From: Pontibacillus yanchengensis
Lineage (GTDB): Bacteria; Bacillota; Bacilli; Bacillales; BH030062
DNA: 64,000 bases
Reading direction: 5' to 3'
NCBI RefSeq assembly: GCF_009856295.1
Contig: NZ_WMEU01000003.1
Coordinates: 248,001 to 312,000, forward strand
Shown here: in pieces, positions 7,891 to 16,868 of the stretch
Layout: each line of letters opens with the position of its first letter
Position numbering within the stretch: position 1 is the first letter of the stretch
Notes under the pieces: generated by a model
What the model was told of the DNA's origin: nothing
The model's database searches: none
The model's input: the letters and a program-made list of their open reading frames with translations, nothing else
Position numbers and translations under genes: made by a program

Positions 7891-10695
7891 ATGTCTAATG
7901 AACATTCTAGGTATTCACGTCTAGCAAACTTAACAAAAATGATAAACACCAAATTAGAACTACGTGAAGTGCTTCAGCATGTCGTCACAGCTATATCAGA
8001 GGAGATCGTTTCCTGTGATTCCGTTGGCATTTATTTGCCGGAGGGAGATGGGACGTATAGAGGATATGTCGGAAAGCCTGAAGTCCTTAATGGGATGACG
8101 CTTGATATGCATGTAGTTGATCCAAAAGAAGATCCCCTGGCGAAAGAGGTTATAAAGACGCAGAAATCGGTTTATATTGCTGACACAGCAAGGGATCATC
8201 GGCCAGATCAAAATGCTGTGAACGCATTTGAAATTAAGTCTTTATTAGTCACGCCAATTTCCTATGCCGAGGAATTGTACGGGCTTGTGTTTTTGTTCGA
8301 TTATGGCATTCCTATGGATTTAACAGACACAGAGATTCAGACAGTAGAAGCGTACGTAAACATGGCAGCGGTGGCGATTCGAAACGCTGAAACGTTAACC
8401 CGGAAGGAAAAGTTATTATCTGATAAGCAGCTTTTATTAGATGTGACAAGGGAGCTGTCTTTATCCTCTACGATACAAGAAGTGTTGGATAAATGTTTTC
8501 ATTATGTGGGACAAATTTTGGAAAATCCGAATATTGGGGCTCACCTTTTGGATCCAATTGCCGATAAAAAAATTAAGCCCGCTAAATTGAGTCACCATAG
8601 TGATTGGACTGAAAAAGATTGGAAGGAGACCCATGAGAAAGTACAGGTTGATTTCAGTAATGATCAAGTCTTTCAGGAAGTGATTCAATCGAAAAAATCC
8701 GTCTACATCAGTGATGTGTCTCAAGATCATCGTCCTAGTCATAAGGCTTGTAGAGAGTTTGGGATTAAAGGGGTCCTCATGATGCCACTTCGGTCGATGG
8801 GGTCTGTGTTAGGTACCATTGCTGTTGTGAATTTAAATGAAGCGGGTCACGTTTATCAGGATTCAGACCTTCAATTAGCGCAGTCGATTGTTGATACAAC
8901 TGCTTCTGTATTAGCCAACCTTTTGTATATGGAAAAACAAGAGGAGATCATTGAAGAGCGAACGTCAGAATTGCAGAGTAAGAATGAGGAGTTAAGTGAA
9001 GTTGTTCATGAATTACAGCGACTAAGTCGAGAGAATGAAATGATTTTAAATTCGGCTGGGGAAGGGATTTTTGGCCTCGATAATGAAGGGACCATCACGT
9101 TCTGTAATCCAGCAGCATCAAATTTGTTAGGGTATGAGCGTAAGGAAGAATTAATTGGTCAACATTATGCCCACATTTTTTACCGTTTTCCTGACCAAGC
9201 AAGCTTTGAAGATAATCATATTGAAACAATCGCTTCCATGGAACATTTTGAATCGGATGAGAAGTTCTTTAGGCAAGATGGGTCCGAATTCCCGGTCGAA
9301 TATATTGTTGCACCTATTCGTGGGGACAGGGAAGAAGGGGGCTTTGTTGTCACCTTTAAGGACATCACCTTCCGTAAGCAAATGGAGGAAAAAGTGAAGT
9401 ATCACGCTTATTATGATAGTGTGACGAACCTTCCAAACCGTGTGCTTCTCAAGGATCGTCTTGAGCAAGCGATTAATTATGCCCAATTACATAAAGAGCA
9501 GCTTGCTGTTTTATTCCTCGATTTAGACCGTTTTAAGAACATCAATGATACGTTTGGACATAGTTATGGAGACTTGTTACTGGAGCAAGTCGCACAGCGC
9601 GTGTCCGATAGTGTTCGAAAAGTGGATACCGTTTCTCGTCAAGGTGGGGATGAATTTACGATTATCCTGCCGAATGTTCAGTATCACGAAGAAATTGAAA
9701 GCATCTCAGAACGGATTCTGCATTCATTTGCAAAGCCATTTGATTTAAATGGAATGGAAGTGTTTGCATCTACCAGTATTGGGATAAGCGTGTACCCGCA
9801 TGATAGTGAAGACCCTGAGGTGTTGATAAAAAATGCCGATACGGCGATGTACAAGTCGAAGGAATTGTCTGGGAATAAGTATCAATTTTATACGAAGGAA
9901 ATGGATTTCAATACGATCGAAAACGTCAAAATCGAAAATGCCTTATACAAAGCGTTAAGTAATGACGAATTTTGTATTTTTTATCAGCCTCAAATGGAAG
10001 CCCATACTCATCGTTTGGTTGGTGTGGAGGCGCTCATTCGTTGGGAGCATCCGACAATGGGAATGATCTCACCCGGAGAATTCATCCCTATTGCAGAGGA
10101 AACCGGTTTAATTATCCCTATTGGAGAATGGGTGTTACAACATGCCTGCTACCAAATAAAAGAATGGGAATCTCAAGGTTATGCTGATTTATCAGTAGCA
10201 GTAAACCTTTCGGCGCGACAATTTAAGCAACGCAATCTTGTTTCCGCTGTAAAGGATGCACTTAAGGATAGTGGTGTTGATCCAAGCCATTTAGAGCTAG
10301 AACTCACCGAAAATATTATTATTCAAAATACAGATGAAACCATTAAGACGATGGAAGAGTTGAAGGAGTTAGGTATTCAAATTTCCATTGATGATTTCGG
10401 AACAGGGTATTCATCCCTCGGTTATTTAAAAAACTTTCCAATTAGCACGCTTAAAATCGATAAATCATTTGTAGCGGACGTACTGGAAAATACCAATAAT
10501 GAAGCGATTACCCATACCATCATCACCTTGGCTCATAACCTTGATTTGAAGGTGATTGCTGAGGGGGTAGAGACGAAGGAGCAGTTGGATTTCCTAACGT
10601 CGAAGGAATGTGATTTTCTACAAGGGTACTATTTTAGTAAGCCTATACCTGCTGATGAATTTGAACAGAAGTATTTGAACAATGTTGATGAGTAA
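7891..10695 (+). CDS. GAF-GAF-PAS-GGDEF-EAL cyclic-di-GMP turnover protein
   Basis: A 934-residue soluble protein. Two GAF domains (about 18-160 and 195-340) share the motif SVYI-D-(TA/VS)-DHRP; a coiled coil leads to a PAS domain (about 385-500), a GGDEF domain (about 510-670) and an EAL domain (about 685-925). The diguanylate cyclase signature GGDEF is intact, and an RKVD inhibitory site sits five residues before it. The phosphodiesterase keeps VEALIRW, ELTEN, DDFGTGYSSL and AEGVET, so both activities look possible. There is no membrane segment. The start is an ATG after GGGGGG. Cyclic-di-GMP made or degraded here could act on the riboswitch 4 kb away (inference). The thiamine-diphosphate enzyme gene begins 33 bases downstream. 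Confidence 0.93.
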   Translation: MSNEHSRYSRLANLTKMINTKLELREVLQHVVTAISEEIVSCDSVGIYLPEGDGTYRGYVGKPEVLNGMTLDMHVVDPKEDPLAKEVIKTQKSVYIADTARDHRPDQNAVNAFEIKSLLVTPISYAEELYGLVFLFDYGIPMDLTDTEIQTVEAYVNMAAVAIRNAETLTRKEKLLSDKQLLLDVTRELSLSSTIQEVLDKCFHYVGQILENPNIGAHLLDPIADKKIKPAKLSHHSDWTEKDWKETHEKVQVDFSNDQVFQEVIQSKKSVYISDVSQDHRPSHKACREFGIKGVLMMPLRSMGSVLGTIAVVNLNEAGHVYQDSDLQLAQSIVDTTASVLANLLYMEKQEEIIEERTSELQSKNEELSEVVHELQRLSRENEMILNSAGEGIFGLDNEGTITFCNPAASNLLGYERKEELIGQHYAHIFYRFPDQASFEDNHIETIASMEHFESDEKFFRQDGSEFPVEYIVAPIRGDREEGGFVVTFKDITFRKQMEEKVKYHAYYDSVTNLPNRVLLKDRLEQAINYAQLHKEQLAVLFLDLDRFKNINDTFGHSYGDLLLEQVAQRVSDSVRKVDTVSRQGGDEFTIILPNVQYHEEIESISERILHSFAKPFDLNGMEVFASTSIGISVYPHDSEDPEVLIKNADTAMYKSKELSGNKYQFYTKEMDFNTIENVKIENALYKALSNDEFCIFYQPQMEAHTHRLVGVEALIRWEHPTMGMISPGEFIPIAEETGLIIPIGEWVLQHACYQIKEWESQGYADLSVAVNLSARQFKQRNLVSAVKDALKDSGVDPSHLELELTENIIIQNTDETIKTMEELKELGIQISIDDFGTGYSSLGYLKNFPISTLKIDKSFVADVLENTNNEAITHTIITLAHNLDLKVIAEGVETKEQLDFLTSKECDFLQGYYFSKPIPADEFEQKYLNNVDE

Positions 10696-10728
10696 TATCT
10701 ACTCATCTATTAAAGGGGGAGTTCAATA

Positions 10729-12360
10729 ATGAAAGCGACAAGAGCTGTATTGGATTATTTGAAAAAAGGTGGCGTGGAGTACATATTTGGTATTCCTGCT
10801 GGTTCTGTTAATGCGATGTTTGATGAACTATATGAAATTCCGGAAATCACGCCGATTATTACAAAGCATGAAGGCGCAGCGTCCTACATGGCTTGTTCCT
10901 ATGCCAAGTATTCCAATTCGCTGAGTGTATGTATTGGAAGTAGTGGGCCTGGTGGAACGAACCTCGTTTCTGGAGCTGCCAATGCGATGCGGGAGCATTT
11001 ACCGGTGTTATTTTTTACAGGAGCTGTACCAGTACCAACGATGGGCTTGAATGCTTCACAAGAATTAGACGCTAAACCTGTCTATGATTCGATTACAAAA
11101 TATAGCGTAACCGTGCAAAAAGCGGAAGATCTTTTAGGTGAGGTAGTGAAGGCTGTGGAAATTGCACTAAGTGGCGTGCCAGGTCCTGTCCACGTAGCAC
11201 TTCCGATTGATGTTCAGCTTGAAAAAGTAACAGAGCAGCTCATCCCTGATTTTCCACAAAAAGAAGACACGATTCCGACTGAGGATACAATCAAGCATAC
11301 AGCACAGCAATTGATTGAAAAGGAAACAGGATATCTTTTTGTTGGACAAGGGATTAGAGGTGCTTCGGAGCAAGTAATTGAGCTTGCTGAATTACTGGAT
11401 TGGCCAATCATCACAACACCGCAAGCGAAAGGATACATACCAGACGACCATCCGTTGTTTGCAGGGATATTTGGGTTTGCAGGTCACGAAAATGCTTCCC
11501 AGCTTATGAATGACGGCGAAGGAAAAACGTTATTTGTGATTGGATCGAGTTTAGGGGAAACGGCAACCAATAATTACAATACCAATCTAGCAAAAGATCG
11601 ATATGTGATTCAGATGGATTTTGATGAAAGTGTCTTCAATCGAAAATATGAAGTAGACATTCCGCTAAAAAGTGATATTCAGCCTGGTCTCCGGATGTTA
11701 AATGCTCAACTAGAATCCATGGGGCTTTCTCGCACGACCTATGAGCCTAGTCGCTCTTTTGCCACGCCTACGGAAGAATACAATACACAGAATGTACTGC
11801 ATGCCTTGCAACAAATTCTGCCTGTATCAAATCGCTATACTATTGATATCGGGGAATTCATGGCGTATGTGGTCCATCATATGGATGTGTTTGAGCCAAA
11901 TACGTTCGATATCAATGTACACTTTGGTGCCATGGGAAGCGCCATCGGTGGAGCTATCGGTTCTCACCTAGCTGAACCAGAGCGTCCGGTAACGTGTATT
12001 ACGGGGGATGGTTGTTTCTTCATGCATGGAATGGAAATGCTGACAGCGAAAGAATACAACATGAACGTTCTATTTGTCGTGTTGAACAATGCTCGTCTAG
12101 GCATGGTATATCATGGTCACACGTTGCAATATAAACGCTCTCATGAACGCCTAGAACAAGACCCAGTCGACATTGCCGCTATGGCAAAAGCAGCAGGCGT
12201 CCAGAGCACACGCATCGAAGACCTACACGAGCTCACTCCAGAACTCGTCAATGACCTTCGCAACCAAGACGGCCCAGCTGTCCTTGAGGTTTCCCTAGTA
12301 GATTCCAACATCCCACCAATGGGCGACCGCGTGAAATTCTTATCATCATTTGGGAAATAG
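10729..12360 (+). CDS. Thiamine-diphosphate-dependent enzyme, acetolactate synthase-like
   Basis: A 543-residue protein with the three-domain fold of the acetohydroxyacid synthase/pyruvate oxidase/benzoylformate decarboxylase superfamily. The N-terminal Pyr domain carries the activating glutamate in KHEGAAS (Glu48) and the loop GSSGPGGTNLVSG. The C-terminal PP domain has the diphosphate/magnesium motif beginning GDGCFFMHGMEML and ending VVLNN. Residues that would separate acetolactate synthase from pyruvate oxidase or a decarboxylase cannot be judged by eye, and no small regulatory subunit or ilv gene is nearby, so a catabolic or fermentative role is as likely as branched-chain synthesis. It has GGGGGA before the ATG and is probably co-transcribed with the gene upstream. 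Confidence 0.85.
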   Translation: MKATRAVLDYLKKGGVEYIFGIPAGSVNAMFDELYEIPEITPIITKHEGAASYMACSYAKYSNSLSVCIGSSGPGGTNLVSGAANAMREHLPVLFFTGAVPVPTMGLNASQELDAKPVYDSITKYSVTVQKAEDLLGEVVKAVEIALSGVPGPVHVALPIDVQLEKVTEQLIPDFPQKEDTIPTEDTIKHTAQQLIEKETGYLFVGQGIRGASEQVIELAELLDWPIITTPQAKGYIPDDHPLFAGIFGFAGHENASQLMNDGEGKTLFVIGSSLGETATNNYNTNLAKDRYVIQMDFDESVFNRKYEVDIPLKSDIQPGLRMLNAQLESMGLSRTTYEPSRSFATPTEEYNTQNVLHALQQILPVSNRYTIDIGEFMAYVVHHMDVFEPNTFDINVHFGAMGSAIGGAIGSHLAEPERPVTCITGDGCFFMHGMEMLTAKEYNMNVLFVVLNNARLGMVYHGHTLQYKRSHERLEQDPVDIAAMAKAAGVQSTRIEDLHELTPELVNDLRNQDGPAVLEVSLVDSNIPPMGDRVKFLSSFGK

Positions 12361-12371
12361 AATATGTGAGA

Positions 12372-12403
12372 AAAGATGATCCAGAGATGGGTCATCTTTT
12401 TTT
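12372..12403 (+). terminator. Terminator after the ThDP enzyme gene
   Basis: AAAGATGATCC-AGAGA-TGGGTCATCTTT followed by T residues, 12 bases past the stop. Confidence 0.8.
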
Positions 12404-12508
12404 GTACGATAATGGTTCCAGCCCCCCACTGCGTTAATAGGGTAATGTATTCTCCATCAATAGCAGATGTTCTTTTTTGCTATGAATGGTATCCAATATC
12501 CGCTGAAA

Positions 12509-12539
12509 GAAAAACAACTCCCACATAAGTGTGAGAGTT
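12509..12539 (-). terminator. Terminator of the manganese catalase gene
   Basis: On the minus strand, AACTCTCACACTTATGTGGGAGTT folds into a stem-loop followed by GTTTTTC, about ten bases after the stop. Confidence 0.7.
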
Positions 12540-12550
12540 ATGTAGTACTG

Positions 12551-13441
12551 TTATAGATTTTCCATCAATTTTTTTGCTATTTTTCTATAGTCATCTGCAT
12601 CGATTCCAGGGGCGAATTGTTCTGGGAGGTCATCTAAATCAGGGACAGGGGCTCCTTTTGGAGAGCCATAGACTACTTTTAGCGGTTGGCCTGACTCTGG
12701 ATTGGTGCCTTTCCAAATCTGGTTAATGTCGCGGTAATCATTGTCACTGAACGTATATAAAATATTGTCTAACCCTTGTTCTTCGTATTTTTTGGCGTAA
12801 TCGAACTTGGAGTTATCTAGATTTGGAACTGGGAGCATTTTCGATACATCGACACCTGTAACAATTTCAATCGCTTTCGCATAAGCCAACACATGCACGC
12901 CGCCGCGAACGAGTAAATAGCCAATCATTTCTCGGGCGGTAGGGTGGTCCGTCATCTCATATACGCGCATTTTATGCGTTCTAGCGCCAAGTTCTAGGAA
13001 GAAGTTGTGCAATAAATCGAGTACAAGATTACCGCTGTTGAACACGTTATCCCCGGTCCAAGCTTTCCCCATTGAATCTCCGACAAGGGCCGTTTGGGCA
13101 GTCGAAATGAATTGATACGTATTTCGCGCATCCAGTCCATTTTGCAGAGGAGTGATATCCGGAGCTCCCGGATAGGTAGTATCCCTTGTCAAAAGATTGA
13201 TGGAAGTCGTGACGAGCTCCACATGGCCCATCTCTTCCGCTGTTATACTTGCTACTAAATCATAAAACGGCTTTAACTTCTTTTTGCCTCGAAAATTAAA
13301 CGACTGGAACATGTAATTGTTTAACGTCGACATCTCGCCGAATTTCCCACCAAGAAGTTCCTGCACAGCTGCTGCGGCATTTTTGTCGCCTACCTCAGGA
13401 ATAGGCAGTTCCACTAAAATACGATTTTCTCGTTTGAACAC
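12551..13441 (-). CDS. Manganese-containing (non-haem) catalase
   Basis: A 296-residue di-manganese catalase that breaks down hydrogen peroxide. The ligand pattern of the family is present: Glu in GGKFGEMSTL, Glu and His in AEEMGHVE, Glu in FFLELGARTHKM and His in RGGVHVLAYAKA. I chose GTG at 13441, giving MFKRENRI, because AGGAGG lies seven bases upstream; the ATG two codons earlier is only one base from AGGAGG, and relatives such as YdbD also start MFK. In Bacillus such enzymes are often spore- or stationary-phase proteins, and the YuzF-like gene 42 bases upstream on the same strand may share its transcript. Confidence 0.9.
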   Translation of the reverse strand: MFKRENRILVELPIPEVGDKNAAAAVQELLGGKFGEMSTLNNYMFQSFNFRGKKKLKPFYDLVASITAEEMGHVELVTTSINLLTRDTTYPGAPDITPLQNGLDARNTYQFISTAQTALVGDSMGKAWTGDNVFNSGNLVLDLLHNFFLELGARTHKMRVYEMTDHPTAREMIGYLLVRGGVHVLAYAKAIEIVTGVDVSKMLPVPNLDNSKFDYAKKYEEQGLDNILYTFSDNDYRDINQIWKGTNPESGQPLKVVYGSPKGAPVPDLDDLPEQFAPGIDADDYRKIAKKLMENL

Positions 13442-13482
13442 GAGCATCCCTCCTTATTCGGTCTGTAGAAAAGGTACGTCCA

Positions 13483-13692
13483 TTAAGAAGGAAACACCCA
13501 AACAATTTGCTGAGTTCGAATGAAAAAAGGCGTATCATTCATCTCCACGACCACGTGATCTGGCAACACGTTGGTTAGTGTCCCCCTAATCGAACCTTGC
13601 GTTGTCTGGACCGTCACCTCACTTCCCATAACGGACTGAAGCGTCTGGTACACATAAGGATCATAAAAACTCTGCAGCATATTTGAATTCAT
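13483..13692 (-). CDS. YuzF-like small protein (DUF2642 type)
   Basis: A 69-residue protein, MNSNMLQSFYDPYVYQ at the N-terminus, then a small beta-rich domain (VMGSEVTVQTTQGSIRGTLTNVLPDHVVVE). It resembles the DUF2642/YuzF proteins of Bacillus, whose function is not established. I chose ATG at 13692 because AAGGGGGG lies six bases upstream; the longer frame extends over this ribosome-binding site. The adjacent manganese catalase on the same strand suggests a spore or stationary-phase unit (inference). Confidence 0.7.
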   Translation of the reverse strand: MNSNMLQSFYDPYVYQTLQSVMGSEVTVQTTQGSIRGTLTNVLPDHVVVEMNDTPFFIRTQQIVWVFPS

Positions 13693-13894
13693 GTATGTCC
13701 CCCCTTTGGATGATCTTTTCCATGTATATGTACGAACAGGGGAAATCATTTGTGTGGACGAGTTGTTTTTTTTTAGTCACAGAGATGTTTATATCGTTAA
13801 GATGAAGCATGACACTACACCATGTATCACGTCTTCTTAACATAAAAAATTGGCGCTACGTTCCTATAGGTCGATTTTCCCTAATTTTGGAATG

Positions 13895-13934
13895 TTTATA
13901 TTCTATTAACGTTTATTTGATAGAGTGGTAATAT
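13895..13934 (+). promoter_or_regulatory. Pho-box-like array overlapping the phosphatase promoter
   Basis: Four hexamers spaced by exactly five bases: TTTATA (13895), TTAACG (13906), TTGATA (13917), GTAATA (13928). The PhoP consensus of B. subtilis is TT(A/C/T)A(C/T)A with 5-bp spacers. The first hexamer is a perfect match, the next two have one mismatch each, and the last is weaker and overlaps the likely -10 TAATAT at 13929. Upstream of a secreted phosphatase this is a plausible phosphate-starvation promoter. Confidence 0.55.
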
Positions 13935-13957
13935 CCATACAACATAGGGGGAGCATA

Positions 13958-15511
13958 ATGAAGCGATTTTTTGTAATGATGATGGCAACGGTAATGGTGG
14001 CGGGGACTTTTTTTACATATCACACAGTACAAGCAGCAGAAGAATCACTTGGTGGAGAAACTCCAGAACATCTGACGCTAACATGGACTGATAGCCCGAA
14101 AACGACGCAAAATTTTACATGGCGGACATCCACTGATGTTACGGAATCTGTAGTGCAAATCGTGGAAACGTCAAACTATGATGGAAGCTTTGATTCTAGT
14201 GAAATGGTAGAGAACACAGGTGATAGTTTTACGTTTGAGTCGGATGAAGGAGCGATGCAGGTACATGAAGCGAAGGCAACAGCTCTTGAGCCTGGCACGT
14301 CCTATATGTATCGAGTTGGAAGTGGGCAACAAGGTGGTTGGAGTGATGCGGCTTCGTTCACAACGGAAGCTGGTGGAGACAAGCCGTTCACGTTTTTATT
14401 CACGACGGATACGCAATCTGCAGCCTCTACAAACATGACGTGGGGATACGGCATTTGGGGCGATATTTTTGATAAAGCTTTAACCCAGTATCCAAATGCT
14501 AGATTCATGTTGTTGTCGGGTGATATCGTCGATCGAGGCGATGAGCAGATTCATTGGGAAAATTGGTTCAAAGCCGCACAGCAGCAACTGCCGACGATTA
14601 ATATGGTACCGACGATGGGCAACCATGACGTGTATGGTACAGGTGAGAAAAATTTCGCTGCCCAGTTCCAGCTGCCTGAAAATGGCCCTGAAGGCGAAAA
14701 AGAATTTGCGTACTCTTTCGACTACAGCAACGTTCATATTGCTGTCCTCAATTCAGAAGGGGATTTGCAAAAGCAAGCGGAGTGGCTGAAGCAGGATATG
14801 GCTGCTTCTGATAAGCAATGGAATATCGTTTCTTTCCACCGCTCGCCGTACCACAGTCACCCTGACCGAGCCAGTTTAGATGTACGCCATGCATGGACGC
14901 CAGTTTTTGATGAAGCAGGAGTAGACCTTGTATTGAGTGGTCACGATCATGCCTACATGCGCTCTTATCCTCTATATGACGGCGAAAAAGTGACCCAAGA
15001 CAAAGGCACGACCTACATTATTGGAGGCAGCGCTGGACCGAAGTTTTATGAGATGGGTAACCAGCCTTGGATGAAAGTGAAATTTGATCAGGATAAGCAG
15101 ATCTATTCAGGTGTGACGGTAGATGGAAACGAACTTCAGTTCAACGTGACCGCTAATGATGGGGAAACAGTAGATGCGTTCACGATGGTAAAAGAAGAGC
15201 CATTCGCTGGTATGAACTTCACGGAATGGGGCGAGAACCTTGCTACGAATGATCAGATGAAAACGTGGTCGATCTCTCTAAATACGAACATAGATGGATC
15301 TGCACTAAAAGCGGATCACGTACAGGTGAAAAAGAGCAATGCAGAGCAGGTAGACGTTAGTATTGCTGTTGAAAATAGCAATACGTTAACCGTGACACCA
15401 AAGGAACCTTATGAACCAGGCACCTATTATATGATGATTGATCAGAATCTACCGAATGAGACAGGTAAGGCATTGAAAAACAATGTGCGCGCGGAGTTTC
15501 AGGTGGAGTAG
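13958..15511 (+). CDS. Secreted purple-acid-phosphatase-like metallophosphoesterase
   Basis: A 517-residue exported protein. It has a signal peptide (MKRFFVMMMATVMVAG, cleavage near VQAA), an N-terminal fibronectin-type domain typical of purple acid phosphatases (about 35-140), a calcineurin-like catalytic domain (about 145-400) and a C-terminal Ig-like domain. The metal-binding motifs are in order: FTTDTQ, LLSGDIVDRGD, MGNHDVYG, SFHRSPYH and LSGHDHAYMRS. I chose ATG at 13958 because AGGGGGAG lies just upstream and a clean signal peptide results; the frame continues 11 codons further without a ribosome-binding site. Likely role: release of phosphate from extracellular organic esters. The upstream Pho-box-like array supports this. 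Confidence 0.88.
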   Translation: MKRFFVMMMATVMVAGTFFTYHTVQAAEESLGGETPEHLTLTWTDSPKTTQNFTWRTSTDVTESVVQIVETSNYDGSFDSSEMVENTGDSFTFESDEGAMQVHEAKATALEPGTSYMYRVGSGQQGGWSDAASFTTEAGGDKPFTFLFTTDTQSAASTNMTWGYGIWGDIFDKALTQYPNARFMLLSGDIVDRGDEQIHWENWFKAAQQQLPTINMVPTMGNHDVYGTGEKNFAAQFQLPENGPEGEKEFAYSFDYSNVHIAVLNSEGDLQKQAEWLKQDMAASDKQWNIVSFHRSPYHSHPDRASLDVRHAWTPVFDEAGVDLVLSGHDHAYMRSYPLYDGEKVTQDKGTTYIIGGSAGPKFYEMGNQPWMKVKFDQDKQIYSGVTVDGNELQFNVTANDGETVDAFTMVKEEPFAGMNFTEWGENLATNDQMKTWSISLNTNIDGSALKADHVQVKKSNAEQVDVSIAVENSNTLTVTPKEPYEPGTYYMMIDQNLPNETGKALKNNVRAEFQVE

Positions 15512-15536
15512 AGGTAGTAATAAATGAGTAAGTGAG

Positions 15537-15572
15537 AAAACACTTCTATTTATATAATAGGAGTGTTTTTTG
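15537..15572 (+). terminator. Terminator of the phosphatase gene
   Basis: AACACTTCTATT pairs with AATAGGAGTGTT (one G-T pair) and is followed by six T. Confidence 0.85.
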
Positions 15573-15708
15573 AAGGTGTCTACGAGTAAGTTTATCTTGA
15601 ATTGTAAAGAAAGAAGCTAGAGAGAAAAAATACATATGATTTGAGGAATATTACCTGTCTAAAGATGAAATTCTTCATATTAAACAATAAATAGCTCTAT
15701 ATAGACTT

Positions 15709-15746
15709 ATGAGACACTGTTCGTAAATGAACAGTGTCTTCTTTTT
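15709..15746 (+). terminator. Orphan terminator-like hairpin
   Basis: AGACACTGTTC-GTAAAT-GAACAGTGTCT followed by TCTTCTTTTT, oriented for plus-strand transcription. No gene lies between it and the preceding terminator, and on the minus strand it lacks a T-run, so it does not suit the gene at 15759. Confidence 0.6.
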
Positions 15747-15758
15747 ACATGTTGGAAT

Positions 15759-16124
15759 TCAATATAAAAAGGTTTTAGAGATATTCATACGTATATCAGG
15801 ATTAGTGGTTTTTAGTTTATCTAGTAACTTTCCACAATTACCGATATGGACCAAGTATTGTTGGCCGCTGTTCATTACGAACACTAGTCCACTATAATAC
15901 CTACCAGGGTTGCCAATTTGTATAGCGTTTTTTGGTACGTTTCCCCAATCGACTTCATATATTTCTTTAATATTTTGTATAAGAAGGTAGTTCGTATTGA
16001 CACCAAAATATTGAGAGAATATAAGTTGGCTGTCTTTTATTTTATAGCTTACAGATATAAAGTTCCCGATTACAAAGACAAGAATGAAAGGAATTAAAAA
16101 TAATAGGCCATAGAGAATATACAT
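15759..16124 (-). CDS. Small membrane-anchored protein, possibly PH-like
   Basis: A 121-residue protein with one N-terminal membrane segment (YILYGLLFLIPFILVFVIGN) followed by a beta-rich domain: ISVSYKIKDSQLIFSQYFG, then LLIQNIKEIYEV and GLVFVMNSGQQYLVHIG. The strand pattern resembles bacterial pleckstrin-homology-like domains of small Bacillus membrane proteins, but I cannot name a family. GGAGG lies seven bases before the ATG. It stands alone, with no clear terminator of its own. Confidence 0.6.
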   Translation of the reverse strand: MYILYGLLFLIPFILVFVIGNFISVSYKIKDSQLIFSQYFGVNTNYLLIQNIKEIYEVDWGNVPKNAIQIGNPGRYYSGLVFVMNSGQQYLVHIGNCGKLLDKLKTTNPDIRMNISKTFLY

Positions 16125-16286
16125 ATATACGCCTCCAGTTTATGGATAGTCTATTATCTCTACGAAAAGAACCAGGTGTACGTTTCAAATCCTTTTTCTC
16201 CGTGAACTAGTGGAAGGCTGGTTAGAGAAAACACGAAATTCGCCCTTTTTGAAAGAAAAGAAAGCATAAGTTTCTGGCGCTTACGA

Positions 16287-16401
16287 GTCTATCTTCAGCG
16301 CCCACCCCTCGGATCTTAAGCAAATCCTCTCTGTGGCAAAAATCGCCACGGCGAGGCTTTGCTTAAGCCTGTCCGGGTGAACAAGGTGCCTGCGCTTTTG
16401 C
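16287..16401. repeat. Interspersed repeat, copy E (alternative core)
   Basis: It starts CTTCAGCGCCCACCCCTCGG and ends CTGCGCTTTTG like the family, but the core is a long inverted repeat: TCTTAAGCAAA..., GTGGCAAAAATCGCCAC and ...TTTGCTTAAG. It is a second subtype placed directly before copy F. Confidence 0.6.
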
Positions 16402-16402
16402 T

Positions 16403-16581
16403 GTGTCCAGCTTCAGCGCCCAGCGACTAGCAAACTTCCTGCACCTCCTTACGATAAGTCAACATCGAATCGCTTGCGTTCTTCGTGTTTCCTTTATCTG
16501 CGTCACGCAGCAACATCGAACCAACCCACGTCCTGTGGGCAGCAGTTTGTACGTCGTTTAACGGTCGCTTGCGCTTTTGTT
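16403..16581. repeat. Interspersed repeat, copy F (long form)
   Basis: Same ends and core as copies A-C, with the extra central segment (GTCACGCAGCAACATCGAAC) also seen in copy A. Confidence 0.75.
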
Positions 16582-16814
16582 CTTTTATGTAAAATTTGCT
16601 TTGAGGTTTAATGTGAAACGGAAATAGCTTTTTGCAAGTTTAATAGTCTATTTTGGGTAAAGGCTTTTGTGAAAAATTCTTCAGAGCTGCATGTCATATA
16701 ATGGTAAAAAATGTAGTTCAACTAGTCTGTTAGTCATAAAAGAAGCAGGAAAATCAAACCAGACACCTCCCTGACTTACCAAAACATAGCGAAAATGGTT
16801 GAAATTTGAAACTT

Positions 16815-16842
16815 TTGTATGAGGAATGGAGTCTAGTAAAAT
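16815..16842 (+). promoter_or_regulatory. Probable promoter of nagZ-namZ
   Basis: TTGTAT, 16 bases, TAAAAT. Transcription would start near 16849, just where the NagR-type operator begins. The stretch 16582-16814 before it holds nothing I recognise apart from an isolated TATAAT at about 16697. Confidence 0.5.
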
Positions 16843-16850
16843 CAAACTTT

Positions 16851-16868
16851 ATTGGTATAGACATCTAT
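16851..16868 (+). promoter_or_regulatory. NagR/DasR-type operator (dre-like site)
   Basis: ATTGGTATAGACATCT closely resembles the sites bound by the GntR-family regulator NagR (YvoA) of B. subtilis (TGGTATAGACAA type; ideal TGGTCTAGACCA). Its position at +1 of the proposed promoter suits repression. It would link the enzyme to GlcNAc-6-phosphate or glucosamine-6-phosphate levels. No nagR gene is in the window. Confidence 0.55.

Noticed and set aside
16287..16581. Insertion sequence or transposon remnant in copies E and F
   Set aside because: No transposase fragment and no clear target duplication; the ends match the dispersed small repeat instead.
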